From: Nesterenkonia sp. E16_10
GTDB taxonomy: Bacteria > Actinomycetota > Actinomycetes > Actinomycetales > Micrococcaceae
Direction: 5' to 3'
DNA length: 64,000 nt
Assembly (NCBI RefSeq): GCF_017347085.1
Contig: NZ_JADPSA010000038.1
Span: 52,339-116,338, forward strand
Below are positions 26,977 to 35,651 of this stretch, one piece after another (within the stretch, counting starts at the first letter, position 1; the number at the start of each line of letters is the position of its first letter). A program made the translations under genes and the position numbers. The notes beneath the pieces were generated by a model that did not search any database, was not told the origin of the DNA, and saw only the letters and a list, made by a program, of their open reading frames with translations.

Positions 26977-27627
26977 GTGAACTCGACTACCCCGCACCCC
27001 AGCGATCTGGACACCCTGAGCCTGCAGCTGAGCAGGCCAGTGCGCGACGTCGTCGAGATCCCCGCCCGCTGCACCTGCGGAAACCCCCTGGTGGCAGCCA
27101 CGGCGCCACGGCTGAGCAACGGGATTCCGTTCCCGACCACCTTCTATCTGACCCATCCGGCTGCCACCGCCGCCGTCTCCCGGCTCGAGGCCTCAGGGCT
27201 CATGGCCGAGATGAGTCAGCGCCTGAGCACCGACGCCGACCTCGCCGCAGCCCACCGGGCAGCTCACGAGAACTACCTTGCCGAGCGGGAACGGCTGCGC
27301 AGAGTCGCCGGACTGGACCCGGTCTGGGAGATCGAGGGGATCAGCGCGGGCGGGATGCCTGATCGGGTCAAGTGTCTGCATGTGCTCGTCGGGCACTCGC
27401 TGGCGGTCGGCCCCGGCATCAACCCGCTCGGTGATGAGGCGTTGGAACGCATCGCCGAGGAGTTCACCCCGCAGATCTGCATCTGTGCCACCTCCTGGGA
27501 TCACGAGGCTGCGGTCCCGCAGCGTGATCTGAGCCGACACGTGCGCCGCAGGAACCAGGGATTCGCCCGCACACAGGACGCGGACGCGCAGGACCGGGTC
27601 TCGCAGGACCCCGAAGAGACCGCATAG
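26977..27627 (+). CDS. DUF501 domain protein
   Basis: 216 residues. The DUF501 motifs are RCTCGNPLVAATAPRLSNG then IPFPTTFYLTHPA at residues 28-62, and later PDRVKCLHVLVGHSLAVGPG with CICATSWDHEA-type Cys residues at the end of the domain. The family has no proven function; it is always next to divIC and ppx in this phylum. The GTG at 26977 lies 8 nt after TAAACT (26963-26968). The C-terminal 30 residues are a variable Arg/Gln/Asp-rich tail. Confidence 0.88.
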   Translation: MNSTTPHPSDLDTLSLQLSRPVRDVVEIPARCTCGNPLVAATAPRLSNGIPFPTTFYLTHPAATAAVSRLEASGLMAEMSQRLSTDADLAAAHRAAHENYLAERERLRRVAGLDPVWEIEGISAGGMPDRVKCLHVLVGHSLAVGPGINPLGDEALERIAEEFTPQICICATSWDHEAAVPQRDLSRHVRRRNQGFARTQDADAQDRVSQDPEETA

Positions 27628-27703
27628 AGTGCTGGCAAGGACCCCCGCGGTTCGGCCAGCCCGTCGACCGCTCACCCATACCGGCGAGGAGAAGGACACC
27701 CCC

Positions 27704-28687
27704 ATGAGAGTTGCTGCCATCGACTGCGGAACCAACTCCATCCGGCTGCTGATCGCCGATGTCGAGGCCAGCGGCCGGGTCAAGGATGTGGTGCGGCAGA
27801 TGACCGTGGTCCGCCTGGGGGAGGGCGTGGACGAGACCGGGGAGTTCTCCGCCGGCGCCCTGGAACGCACCTTCGCGGCGGTAGACAGCTACGGGGCACT
27901 CATCCGCAGGCACCACGTGGAGGCGGTGCGCTTCGTCGCCACCTCGGCCTCCCGCGACGTGACCAACCGGGACGAATTCGTCGCCGGGGTCAAGCACCGG
28001 CTCGGCGTGGAGCCCGAGGTCATCCGCGGCAGCGAGGAGGCCGGTCTGTCCTTCGCCGGCGCCGCCTCGGTGCTGGACTGGGACGCCGAGCGCAAGATCC
28101 TGGTCGTCGATCTCGGCGGAGGCTCCACCGAGTTCGTGCTCGGCACCTCGGCCGGGGTCGAGCACGCCATCTCCACCGACATGGGCTGCGTGCGCTTCAC
28201 CGAGCGTCATATGCGCAGCGACCCGCCCACCGACACCGAGACCTCGATGACCAGCTTCGAGACGCTCTCCTTCTTGGAGAACGTCTCCGAGGTGATGCCG
28301 CTGCACGAGACCGAGGTGGTCATCGGGGTGGCCGGCACCGTCACCACCGTGGCGGCCCACGCGCTGAAGCTCGAGGACTACGAGCCGGACCTGATCCACG
28401 GCGCCGAGATCGACCTGGACACCCTGCACCAGTCGGTGGAGCAGCTGGTGCACTCGACCCGTGACGTGCGGGCCCAGATGCCGATCATGCACCCCGGACG
28501 GATCGACGTGATCGGCGCCGGCGCGCTGATCTGGGGCACGATCCTGGACTACCTGAACAAGGTCACCCACGGGCGGATCGTCTCAGCGGTCGCCTCCGAG
28601 CACGACATCCTCGACGGCATCGCGATGTCCCTGGCGCACTCTCAGGCGCGCGCTCCCTCCGCGGCTTCAGCGGAGCCCCGGGGATGA
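27704..28687 (+). CDS. ppx: Ppx/GppA phosphatase (exopolyphosphatase)
   Basis: 327 residues from the ATG at 27704, which has GGCGAGGAGAAGG upstream. It is the short, N-terminal-domain-only form common in Actinobacteria. Motifs: VAAIDCGTNSIRLLIADV, then VRFVATSASRDVTNRDEFV, VIRGSEEAGLSFAGA, and the actin-fold phosphate-binding loop VVDLGGGSTEFVLG and GVAGTVTTVA. It hydrolyses inorganic polyphosphate or pppGpp. The stop overlaps the ATG of the subtilase gene (ATGA). Confidence 0.92.
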   Translation: MRVAAIDCGTNSIRLLIADVEASGRVKDVVRQMTVVRLGEGVDETGEFSAGALERTFAAVDSYGALIRRHHVEAVRFVATSASRDVTNRDEFVAGVKHRLGVEPEVIRGSEEAGLSFAGAASVLDWDAERKILVVDLGGGSTEFVLGTSAGVEHAISTDMGCVRFTERHMRSDPPTDTETSMTSFETLSFLENVSEVMPLHETEVVIGVAGTVTTVAAHALKLEDYEPDLIHGAEIDLDTLHQSVEQLVHSTRDVRAQMPIMHPGRIDVIGAGALIWGTILDYLNKVTHGRIVSAVASEHDILDGIAMSLAHSQARAPSAASAEPRG

Positions 28688-30141
28688 CAGCCGGTTCCCG
28701 TGCCCTCGGTGCTGCACTCGCCCTCGGCCTGGGGCTCAGCGGCATGATCCTGACCGCTCCGGCCTCCCACGCCGATCAGTGGCGCGACCAGCAGTACTGG
28801 CTCGAGGACTACGGCATCACCGAGGCCTGGGAGACCACCCGCGGGGAGGGCATGACCATCGCCGTGATCGACACCGGGGTGGACTCCGGGCACCCCACCC
28901 TCTCTGGCGCCGTGGTCGGCGGCACCGACGTCTCGGGCGCCGGCGACGGCGGAGCCCCGGTGGATCAGGTCGCCACCGAGCACGGCACGCTGGTGGCGTC
29001 CCTGGCGGCCGGCCGCGGCGCCTCTATAGAGGCTGAGGCCGTCGCCAGACTGGTGGACGAGGACTTCGAGGACCTCGACGCAGAGGAATGGGAAGACTGG
29101 TGGGAGGTCTTCGAGGCCTCGCTCGAGGGCATCTATGGCGAGGACTGGCAGGACGAGGTCGACGCCGATGCGCTGGAGGAGTTCGAAGAGACCCGCACGG
29201 CGCCCCGTGAGCTGACCCAGGACGAGGACCTCGACGACGGCGTGATCGGCGTCGCTCCGGAGGCCTCCCTGCTCTCGGTCTCGCTGCTGCTCCAGGACCC
29301 CAACCCCTACGGCGGTGGCACCGAGGAACAGATCGCCGAGGCCGTGACCTGGGCCGTGGACAACGGCGCCGATATCATCAACATGTCCCTGGGCTCAGGC
29401 TTCCAGGAATGGCCCGAGGCCTGGGATGAGGCCTTCCTCTACGCCGAGGAGAACGACGTGCTCGTCGTCGCAGCCTCCGGCAACCGTGCCTCCGGACACC
29501 TCTCGGTCGGTGCCCCCGCCACCATCCCGGGGGTGCTCGCCGTGGCCGGGGTCGATGAGTCCCGTCAGATCAGCGCGGACTCCTCCTCCCAGGGCATCGC
29601 GATCGGCATCGCCGCCGCCTCCGAACCTCTGGTCGGAGCAATGCCGGGGGACGCCTACATGCAATGGAACGGCACCTCAGGCGCCTCTCCCATCGTCGCC
29701 GGAGCCGCCGCCCTGGTCTGGGCCGCCAACCCGGAGCTCAGCGCCCAGGAGGTCAAGCACCGGATGCTCTCCACCGCAGACTCCGAGGGGGCCGAGGGAG
29801 TGGACCCGGAGTATGGACATGGAGTCCTCGACGTGGCCGAGGCGGTCTCCGGCGACGTCCCGGCCTTCGAGGCGGCCCAGTATCCGACCCTGGCCGAATG
29901 GGTGCGCGTGCATCGCCGGGGCGAGGTCGAGCCGACCGAGACCAACGAGATCCCGGAGGACGCCGGCGTCGTGGCCGGACCCGACGGTGAGCCGCGCGCG
30001 ATGCCGGAGCCGGGGCAGCCCAGCACCGCGCAGGACTGGGCCGGGCCCGTGGCGGTCGGTGCCGCCGCGATGCTGGTGGCGGCGGTGCTGACCATGGCCG
30101 TGATCCACTATCGTCTGGTCCGCCGCCAGGACCACAGCTGA
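28684..30141 (+). CDS. Membrane-anchored subtilisin-like protease (mycosin-like)
   Basis: 485 residues. Signal peptide at 1-30 (cut after APASHA). Peptidase S8 triad: Asp63 in AVIDTGVDSGHP, His100 in EHGTLVASLAAG and Ser332 in GTSGASPIVAGAAAL; the oxyanion Asn is in AASGNRASG near 267. A C-terminal membrane helix (about 455-475) ends in a short basic tail (RLVRRQDHS). This is the mycosin layout, but no type VII secretion genes are near. An acidic, Trp-containing insertion of about 70 residues (about 112-184) follows the His motif. It is translationally coupled to ppx. Confidence 0.88.
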   Translation: MTAGSRALGAALALGLGLSGMILTAPASHADQWRDQQYWLEDYGITEAWETTRGEGMTIAVIDTGVDSGHPTLSGAVVGGTDVSGAGDGGAPVDQVATEHGTLVASLAAGRGASIEAEAVARLVDEDFEDLDAEEWEDWWEVFEASLEGIYGEDWQDEVDADALEEFEETRTAPRELTQDEDLDDGVIGVAPEASLLSVSLLLQDPNPYGGGTEEQIAEAVTWAVDNGADIINMSLGSGFQEWPEAWDEAFLYAEENDVLVVAASGNRASGHLSVGAPATIPGVLAVAGVDESRQISADSSSQGIAIGIAAASEPLVGAMPGDAYMQWNGTSGASPIVAGAAALVWAANPELSAQEVKHRMLSTADSEGAEGVDPEYGHGVLDVAEAVSGDVPAFEAAQYPTLAEWVRVHRRGEVEPTETNEIPEDAGVVAGPDGEPRAMPEPGQPSTAQDWAGPVAVGAAAMLVAAVLTMAVIHYRLVRRQDHS

Positions 30142-30200
30142 GCGACGCGCCCGGCCGCTGCGGCCTGAGCTGACCTCACCACCCACCATCGAGCTACGTA

Positions 30201-30206
30201 TATGAT
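30201..30206 (+). promoter_or_regulatory. -10 box for leaderless ndh transcript
   Basis: TATGAT ends 7 nt before the ATG at 30214. This placement is the reason for preferring 30214 over the ATG at 30202, which would lie inside the box. Confidence 0.5.
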
Positions 30207-30213
30207 GAGGCAT

Positions 30214-31605
30214 ATGGCTATTCCACAGACGCTTTCTGCGAAACCTCGTGTCCTCATCGTCGGCGGCGGCTATGTCGGTCTCACCACCGCACAGCTGCTT
30301 CAGAAGAAGGTGAAGGCCGCCGGCGGGATCGTGACCGTCGTCGACCCGATGCCGTACATGACCTACCAGCCGTTCCTTCCCGAGGTCGTCGGCGGCCACA
30401 TCGAGGCCCGCCACGCGGTCGTCTCCCACCGCCGCCACCTCAAGGACTCCGAGATCATCACGGGCAAGGTCACCGCCGTGGATCACGACGGCCGCACCGC
30501 CACCGTGGAGCTCTCCCAGGGCGAGACCGTCGAGCTGCCGTACCAGGACATCGTCATGGCCGCCGGTGCGACCACCAAGACCTTCCCGATCGAGGGTCTT
30601 GCCGAGCACGGCATCGGTCTGAAGACCATCGAAGAGGCGCTGACTCTGCGCAACCACATCCTGGAGCGCATCGAGGCCGCCTCGGTGATGACCGATGAGG
30701 TGGCAAAGTCCCGCGCCCTGACCTTCACCGTGGTCGGCGGCGGCTTCGCCGGCATCGAGACCGTCGCCGAGATGGAAGACATCATCCGTGCGGCCGTGGC
30801 CGTGAACCCGCGCATCGGGCAGACCGATGTGCGCATCGTCATGGTCGAGGCCATGGGCCGGGTCATGCCCGAGGTCACCGAGGATCAGGCGATCGGCGTC
30901 GTGGAGCACCTGCGCGGCCGCGGCATCGAGGTCCTGCTCAACACTTCGCTGGGCTCCGTGGTGGACGGCGAGATGCGCCTGGTCAACATGAAGGACAAGT
31001 CCGAGGCCGATCGCTTCGAATCCGACACTCTGGTCTGGACCGCCGGCGTCGCGGCCAACGTCGTCGCCAAGAAGTCCGGCTTCCCGGTGGATCCGCGCGG
31101 CCGGGTCACCGGTGCCGCCACGCTGCAGATCGCCGACGAAGACGGCAAGGTCCTGCAGAACGCCTGGACCGCCGGTGACATCTCCGCGATCCCCGACCTC
31201 AGCGGCGGCGGCCTGCCCGACGGCACCTGCGTGCCCAACGCGCAGCACGCCTCCCGCCAGGCCAAGGTGCTGGCGAAGAACCTGCTGGCCGCGAGCTACG
31301 GCCAGGGGCAGCTCAACGAGTACAAGCACGATTCCCTCGGCGCTGTCGCCGGTCTGGGCATGTTCCAGGGCGTCGGCAACCCGCTGAAGGTCAAGATCAG
31401 CGGATTCCCCGCCTGGATGGCCCACCGCGGCTACCACGCCCTGGCGATCCCCACCGTGGAGCGCAAGGTGCGCGTGATCGGCGGCTGGGTCAACGAGCTG
31501 GTGCTGGGCCGGGACTACACCCCGGTGCGCGATCTCGAGAGCCCCTACCGGCAGTTCCAGGAAGCTGCCGGAGGCGTGAAGTCCAAGGAAGCCGCGAAGG
31601 GCTGA
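30214..31605 (+). CDS. ndh: Type II NADH dehydrogenase
   Basis: 463 residues from the ATG at 30214 (30202 would add four residues). Two Rossmann motifs: RVLIVGGGYVGLTTAQLL (FAD) near residue 12 and FTVVGGGFAGIETVAEM (NADH) near 170. Other family landmarks are TYQPFLPEVVGGHIEARH, LVWTAGVAANVVAKKSG and AWTAGDISAIPDLSGGGL. It oxidises NADH and reduces menaquinone without pumping protons, at the inner face of the membrane; the C-terminal helix (about 395-445) likely provides membrane attachment. A perfect hairpin follows the stop. Confidence 0.92.
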   Translation: MAIPQTLSAKPRVLIVGGGYVGLTTAQLLQKKVKAAGGIVTVVDPMPYMTYQPFLPEVVGGHIEARHAVVSHRRHLKDSEIITGKVTAVDHDGRTATVELSQGETVELPYQDIVMAAGATTKTFPIEGLAEHGIGLKTIEEALTLRNHILERIEAASVMTDEVAKSRALTFTVVGGGFAGIETVAEMEDIIRAAVAVNPRIGQTDVRIVMVEAMGRVMPEVTEDQAIGVVEHLRGRGIEVLLNTSLGSVVDGEMRLVNMKDKSEADRFESDTLVWTAGVAANVVAKKSGFPVDPRGRVTGAATLQIADEDGKVLQNAWTAGDISAIPDLSGGGLPDGTCVPNAQHASRQAKVLAKNLLAASYGQGQLNEYKHDSLGAVAGLGMFQGVGNPLKVKISGFPAWMAHRGYHALAIPTVERKVRVIGGWVNELVLGRDYTPVRDLESPYRQFQEAAGGVKSKEAAKG

Positions 31606-31631
31606 CCCTGAGTCATCCTTGACGGAGCACG

Positions 31632-31664
31632 AGAAGGCGGGCTGTCCCTGACAGCCCGCCTTCT
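31632..31664 (+). terminator. Hairpin terminator between ndh and the tRNA gene
   Basis: 14-bp perfect arms, AGAAGGCGGGCTGT and ACAGCCCGCCTTCT, around CCCTG. The right arm abuts the tRNA 5' end at 31665, so the tRNA would have to be transcribed through it or from a promoter that overlaps it. Confidence 0.75.
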
Positions 31665-31738
31665 GCCCCTATAGCCCAATCGGCAGAGGCAACCGACTTA
31701 AAATCGGTCCAGTGTGGGTTCGAGTCCCACTGGGGGCA
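31665..31738 (+). tRNA. tRNA with UAA anticodon (Leu), short variable arm
   Basis: The cloverleaf folds well: acceptor GCCCCTA/TGGGGGC, D-arm GCC/GGC, anticodon arm ACCGA-CTTAAAA-TCGGT with TAA at 31699-31701, T-arm GTGGG-TTCGAGT-CCCAC, discriminator A. The anticodon reads the UUA Leu codon, which is rare in this GC-rich genome. Bacterial tRNA-Leu is normally class II with a long variable arm, but here the variable loop is only 5 nt (CCAGT). CCA is not fully encoded (CC then T). The identity is therefore tentative: either an atypical tRNA-Leu or a tRNA with another role. Confidence 0.85.
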
Positions 31739-31845
31739 CCTTGCTGCGGAGTTCATCGATGCTGGCGCGCTCCCTCGGATCACCCGGGCCCCAGACCGTG
31801 TAGCCGGACGCCGCCACCCGCGGTGCGAGGCTGCCGGAGCCTCAC

Positions 31846-32871
31846 TCAGGCGCAGAGCCCACTCTCACCCACGCCACGGGAACAGAGCAGGGTATGCTCC
31901 ACCCGGGTGAGCTCGTATCCTTCTTCGGCCTGAGCCACGTGCACGAAGAGGCGCTGGCCGGCCACCGAGTCATCCAGGGCGCCGGTCACATCGATCCGGT
32001 AGAAGTCTTCGTCGAAATCCGCCGGTTCGCTCACCAGCACCCATGAGGGCCCCATCTCGGAGTCCAACCCCGGCTCCTGGCGGCTCTCGGTGGCGCGGAC
32101 GCCCACCGACTCTGCGATCTCGTTCGGGTCCTGGGCTGGGGACACCTCGGCGAAGTCCTCGCTGACCTCCGTGGTCTCGCCGAACCAGTAGAGTCCGCCG
32201 TCCTGCGCCGAGCGATGGAGCCACCCGTAGCCGTCGGCGAGCTCGAGCTCGCTCCAGAAGCCCTCATCCTCCGCGGCGCCGTCCGGCGTCTGTTCCTGGT
32301 CGTCCTCGGAGTCCTCGACGAGGTCACGCCCATCGGTTTCGCTGGGGTGGTGCCGGTCTCGACCGCCCAGGTTCACGGCATCGAGTGATTCGAGCTCCGC
32401 CGTGACCTCGCTTGACCGGGTGGGTTCTACATAGACCGGGATTGGATCCTTCGAGGGGTCGAGCCCGGCCACCCCGACCTCCTCGCCCTCGCCAGCGGCG
32501 GAGAACATCTCGGCATCCTCTCCGTGGAGATCCTCATCGAAGTCATCAGCCGCGAGCCGTTCCACACCGCCCGGCGGGAGTCCGCTGCCAGGACCCCGCC
32601 GATCCTCGGATTCGGCATCCTCGGCACTCTCTGGATCCTCGTCGGTCTCAGACGCTGAGTCATCGTGCGCCTGCTGCTCGGATGAGTCCCCGTCCTCAAC
32701 CGGGGCCGAGGAGTCTCCTGAGGGGCCTGAGGTCTCCGACGTCTCCGGAGCAGAGCTGGGGGAAAGTTCCGATGAGGTCGACTCGGAGCTGCTGCAGCTC
32801 ACCAGCGCCAGAGCTGCCAGGGAAGCCACCGCCGAGAGCGAAGCGGTCTGAGGTGCGGTTCTGTGTCTCAT
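31846..32871 (-). CDS. Acidic secreted lipoprotein, function unknown
   Basis: 341 residues. A lipobox (ALVSC, Cys near 26) ends the signal peptide and predicts a lipid-anchored protein. Residues 27-110 are low-complexity Ser/Glu/Asp/Pro, typical of a spacer through the cell wall. A more ordered half follows (VYVEPTRSSEVTAELESL; DGYGWLHRSAQDGGLYWFGE) ending with Cys-containing LLCSRGVGESGLCA, which may form a disulfide. I recognise no domain. It is convergent with the tRNA gene and lies upstream of no obvious operon partner. Confidence 0.7.
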   Translation of the reverse strand: MRHRTAPQTASLSAVASLAALALVSCSSSESTSSELSPSSAPETSETSGPSGDSSAPVEDGDSSEQQAHDDSASETDEDPESAEDAESEDRRGPGSGLPPGGVERLAADDFDEDLHGEDAEMFSAAGEGEEVGVAGLDPSKDPIPVYVEPTRSSEVTAELESLDAVNLGGRDRHHPSETDGRDLVEDSEDDQEQTPDGAAEDEGFWSELELADGYGWLHRSAQDGGLYWFGETTEVSEDFAEVSPAQDPNEIAESVGVRATESRQEPGLDSEMGPSWVLVSEPADFDEDFYRIDVTGALDDSVAGQRLFVHVAQAEEGYELTRVEHTLLCSRGVGESGLCA

Positions 32872-33282
32872 GTGTCTCCCGTGAAGATTTTTTCTTCTGT
32901 CCCACGGTACACAACAGGGCCCGGCGGGACGGGGAGTCAGCGACGGCCCACTCCGCCGGCGTCTCGCAGATCCACCGTGGTCAGGGAGCCGTCGCGTCAG
33001 TTCAGCTCGTTCTGGATCTTGCCGCAGAGCAGAGCGACGGCCCTCTCGGGTGCTGGCCGTCTGAGTCCCGTCGGTGGATGCTCGGTTCGACCTCGCCGTC
33101 CTCGCTGGTCGCGCAGACGCAGCCCGTCATGCCTCACAGTAATCCCTGCCACATTGCCGGGTCCTGGTTCTTCGCGTCCGACCACGCCGATCGGCTGAAC
33201 GCGCTGATACTCGGTGTGCGAGGTCCCAGGACGCTTTTGTGAACGTTCACGTTGAGTTTCGGAGTCGGTTGCTCGCCCCGGT
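32872..33282. other. 411-bp intergenic region downstream of lacI
   Basis: No gene that I can support lies here; the open frames have no family resemblance and no start signals. The left end is the lipoprotein promoter side (T-rich TTTTTTCTTCTG at 32888). The right end holds the GTGAACGTTCAC palindrome at 33239-33250. Confidence 0.4.
33239..33250. promoter_or_regulatory. LacI-type operator, site 1
   Basis: Perfect 12-bp palindrome GTGAACGTTCAC with a central CG, as preferred by LacI-family repressors. It lies 33 bp beyond the lacI stop codon. Site 2 (34455-34466) differs by one base. Confidence 0.5.
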
Positions 33283-34317
33283 TCAGCGTTGGACCTCGGA
33301 TGGCTCCGGCTCCGGCGCGGGACCGGTGGATTCGCGCAGGATCAGTCGACTCACCGGGATCGTTGAATCCGGTGCCGGCTCGTTGCGGACCAGGGCGATG
33401 AGCCGCTCCATGGCCGAGCGGCCCTGCGACCTCTGATCCACCGCGACGGTGGACAGTGCTGGAACGGCGTAGCGCGCGGTCGGCAGGTCGTCCCAGCCGG
33501 TGATGCTCAGCCGCCTGGGGACCGGCCACCCCCGGTCGTGGGCCGCGCGGAGCGCACCCAGTGCGAGGTAGTCGTTGGCCGCTATCACCGCGGTTACCCC
33601 GGAGTCCTCCTCGAGGCCGCTGACCGCTGCGTAGCCGGACTCGAGGGTCCAGTCGCCGCCCCGGATACCATGGGAGTCAAGCCCCAGGTCCTCGATGCTG
33701 CGCAGGTACTCTTCGCGTCGGGCCCGCGCCGAGGACCAGTCCTGAGGTCCCTGGATGTGCAGGAAGCGGCGGTGCCCCATTCCTGCGAGGGTCTCGATGA
33801 TCTCGCGCAGCGCGGAGGCGTCGGCCAGCGGGCCGATGCCGCGCAGTCGGTCATCGTACTGGTCGAGGATCGCGAGCGCCGTAGTGCCTGGGCCGCGGGG
33901 CTGCTCACTCATGCCGGGCAGCGCGCCCAGGGCAAGGACGCCCTCGAGGCGTCCGGAGTCCAGCAGCTCCTGGGTGCGCTTGGCGCGATCCTGTGCGGGC
34001 CCCTCGATCACCGAGATCTCCATGAAGTAGCCGCTCTGCCGGGCGAGCTCGGCGGCCGCGGCGAGGGTGGGTGTCGGCATCGCCGTGACCGGGGAGGGCA
34101 GGATCGCGGCCAGGATCCCGGTCTCCCGGGTGCGCATGGATCGCGCGATCATGTTCGGGCGGTAGTTCAGCTCCTGGATCGCCGCCTCGACCCGTTCGAT
34201 GGTGGCCGGCTTGAACGGCCCCTTATTGTGCAGAAACCGCGAGACGGTCTGGTGCGAGACCCCGGCCAGGGCGGCCACCTCGTGCAGGGTGGCGGCGCGC
34301 GGGGGTGTGCTGGCCAT
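33283..34317 (-). CDS. LacI family transcriptional regulator
   Basis: 344 residues from the ATG at 34317, which has a GAGGAG-type site just upstream. The N-terminal HTH reads ATLHEVAALAGVSHQTVSRF with the hinge NYRPNMIARSMRTRETG, and the periplasmic-binding-like effector domain follows (about 65-335), including VTAVIAANDYLALGALRAAH and SITGWDDLPTARYAVPALST. It is divergent from the gfo operon and very probably controls it and itself in response to a sugar or sugar derivative. The last 15 or so residues are a Pro/Glu tail. Confidence 0.92.
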   Translation of the reverse strand: MASTPPRAATLHEVAALAGVSHQTVSRFLHNKGPFKPATIERVEAAIQELNYRPNMIARSMRTRETGILAAILPSPVTAMPTPTLAAAAELARQSGYFMEISVIEGPAQDRAKRTQELLDSGRLEGVLALGALPGMSEQPRGPGTTALAILDQYDDRLRGIGPLADASALREIIETLAGMGHRRFLHIQGPQDWSSARARREEYLRSIEDLGLDSHGIRGGDWTLESGYAAVSGLEEDSGVTAVIAANDYLALGALRAAHDRGWPVPRRLSITGWDDLPTARYAVPALSTVAVDQRSQGRSAMERLIALVRNEPAPDSTIPVSRLILRESTGPAPEPEPSEVQR

Positions 34318-34374
34318 GTGCTTGCTCCTCGGCGGGCTGCGGGGCCGGATCTCGGCCGCCAGGACGATCCTCGC

Positions 34375-34437
34375 ACATAGGTTCAGCACTCGGACCGTGT
34401 CAATGTGTTGACAGTCACACCACAGAGTCAATAACCT
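34375..34437. promoter_or_regulatory. Divergent lacI/gfo promoters sharing a TTGACA dyad
   Basis: TGTCAATGTGTTGACA (34398-34413) is a perfect 6-4-6 dyad. Its right arm is TTGACA (34408-34413), a -35 for the gfo operon with TAACCT 18 nt later (34432-34437). Its left arm read on the minus strand is TTGACA (34403-34398), a -35 for lacI with a weak -10 (CTATGT, 34380-34375) 17 nt on. The two -35 elements therefore share one palindrome. Confidence 0.5.
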
Positions 34438-34454
34438 CAGGTGGAACACTCAGA

Positions 34455-34466
34455 GTGATCGTTCAC
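34455..34466. promoter_or_regulatory. LacI-type operator, site 2
   Basis: GTGATCGTTCAC matches site 1 (33239-33250) except for one central base. It lies between the gfo promoter and the gfo start (34509), where bound repressor would block transcription. Confidence 0.5.
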
Positions 34467-34508
34467 ATTCGGGGATGAATCACCTGCCACAGTCACCGAG
34501 GAGACCGC

Positions 34509-35651
34509 ATGTCTGAGACCGTACACTCCGGCCGCCGCGCCAAGATCCGAGCCGGGCTCATCGGCGCCGGCGGGATCGCGACCATCGCCCACCTGCCCAC
34601 CTTGAAGGCCCACGCGGATCGCGTGGAGGTCGTGGGCATCGCCGACCTCGATCCTGATCGGGTCAGCCAGGTCGCCGATGAGTGGGGGATCGCAGGCCGA
34701 TATCGCTCCGCGCAGGAGCTGCTCGATGCGGAGTCTCCGGATCTGCTGATCATCTGCACCCCGCCCTCGGCGCATAAGGACGCGGCCATCCAAGGTCTGC
34801 AGGCCGGCGCCTGGGTCTGGTGCGAGAAGCCGCCGGTGCTGACCCTGGCTGAGTACGATGCGGTCGCCGCCGAGGAGATCGAAGGGGGACCCTATGCGTC
34901 CTACGTCTACCAGCACCGCTTCGGCTCCGGCGCGAAGACGCTGAAGAAGCAGGTCGCCGAGTCGACCCTGGGCCGCCCGCTGGTCGCGCTGTGCAACACC
35001 CTCTGGTACCGGCCACACGCCTACTATGACGTGCCCTGGCGGGGGAAGTGGGCCACCGAAGGCGGGGGCCCCGCGATGGGTCACGGGATCCACCAGATCG
35101 ATCTGCTCCTGGAGGTCCTCGGGGAGTGGACCGAGATCACCGCGGTGGCCGAGCAGCTGGACCGCGACATCGAGACCGAGGACTTCTCCTCCGCCATCGT
35201 GCGCTTCGCCAACGGTGCCATCGCCACCGTGGTGACTTCCGTGATCTCCCCGCGGGAGGTCTCCTACCTGCGCTTCGACTTCCAGGACGCCACCGTGGAG
35301 GTGGAACACCTCTACGGCTACGACAACAGCTCCTGGACCTGGACCCCGGCGCCGCATGCCGCCGAGGACCTCGCGGCCGTGGAGGCGTGGTCGCCGCAGG
35401 AGAACGTGCCCTCCTCACACCGACAGCAGCTTGCCGAGCTGCTGGACTCCATGGAGGCCAAGGTCCGGCCGCGCGCCTCCGGGGAGGAAGGCCGCCGCAC
35501 CCTGGAGTTCATCGCCGCGCTGTATCAGTCGGCGGAGACCGGAAGGTCCGTGAAGCGCGCAGACCTGCGCCAGGAGGGCGCCTATTACACCGCGATGCAC
35601 GACGAGTCCTATATCTACGGAGATCTACGGAAAGCAGAACTGACCCGATGA
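34509..35651 (+). CDS. Gfo/Idh/MocA family oxidoreductase
   Basis: 380 residues. The N-terminal Rossmann fold begins RAGLIGAGGIATIAHLPTLK, then VEVVGIADLDPDRV and LLIICTPPSAHKDAAIQGL with the WCEKPPVLTL segment (EKP motif) near residue 104. The C-terminal alpha/beta domain contains EGGGPAMGHGIHQIDLLLEV, with the usual G-x-x-H-x-x-D pattern. Such enzymes oxidise or reduce sugars, inositols or sugar acids with NAD(P). A GAGGAG site precedes the ATG. It is the first gene of a LacI-controlled three-gene operon and overlaps the next by 4 bp. Confidence 0.92.
   Translation: MSETVHSGRRAKIRAGLIGAGGIATIAHLPTLKAHADRVEVVGIADLDPDRVSQVADEWGIAGRYRSAQELLDAESPDLLIICTPPSAHKDAAIQGLQAGAWVWCEKPPVLTLAEYDAVAAEEIEGGPYASYVYQHRFGSGAKTLKKQVAESTLGRPLVALCNTLWYRPHAYYDVPWRGKWATEGGGPAMGHGIHQIDLLLEVLGEWTEITAVAEQLDRDIETEDFSSAIVRFANGAIATVVTSVISPREVSYLRFDFQDATVEVEHLYGYDNSSWTWTPAPHAAEDLAAVEAWSPQENVPSSHRQQLAELLDSMEAKVRPRASGEEGRRTLEFIAALYQSAETGRSVKRADLRQEGAYYTAMHDESYIYGDLRKAELTR

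Noticed and set aside
32412..33242. Plus-strand open frame across the lipoprotein gene and downstream region
   Set aside because: Arg/Ser/Pro-rich, antisense to a gene with a clear lipobox, and without a start signal.
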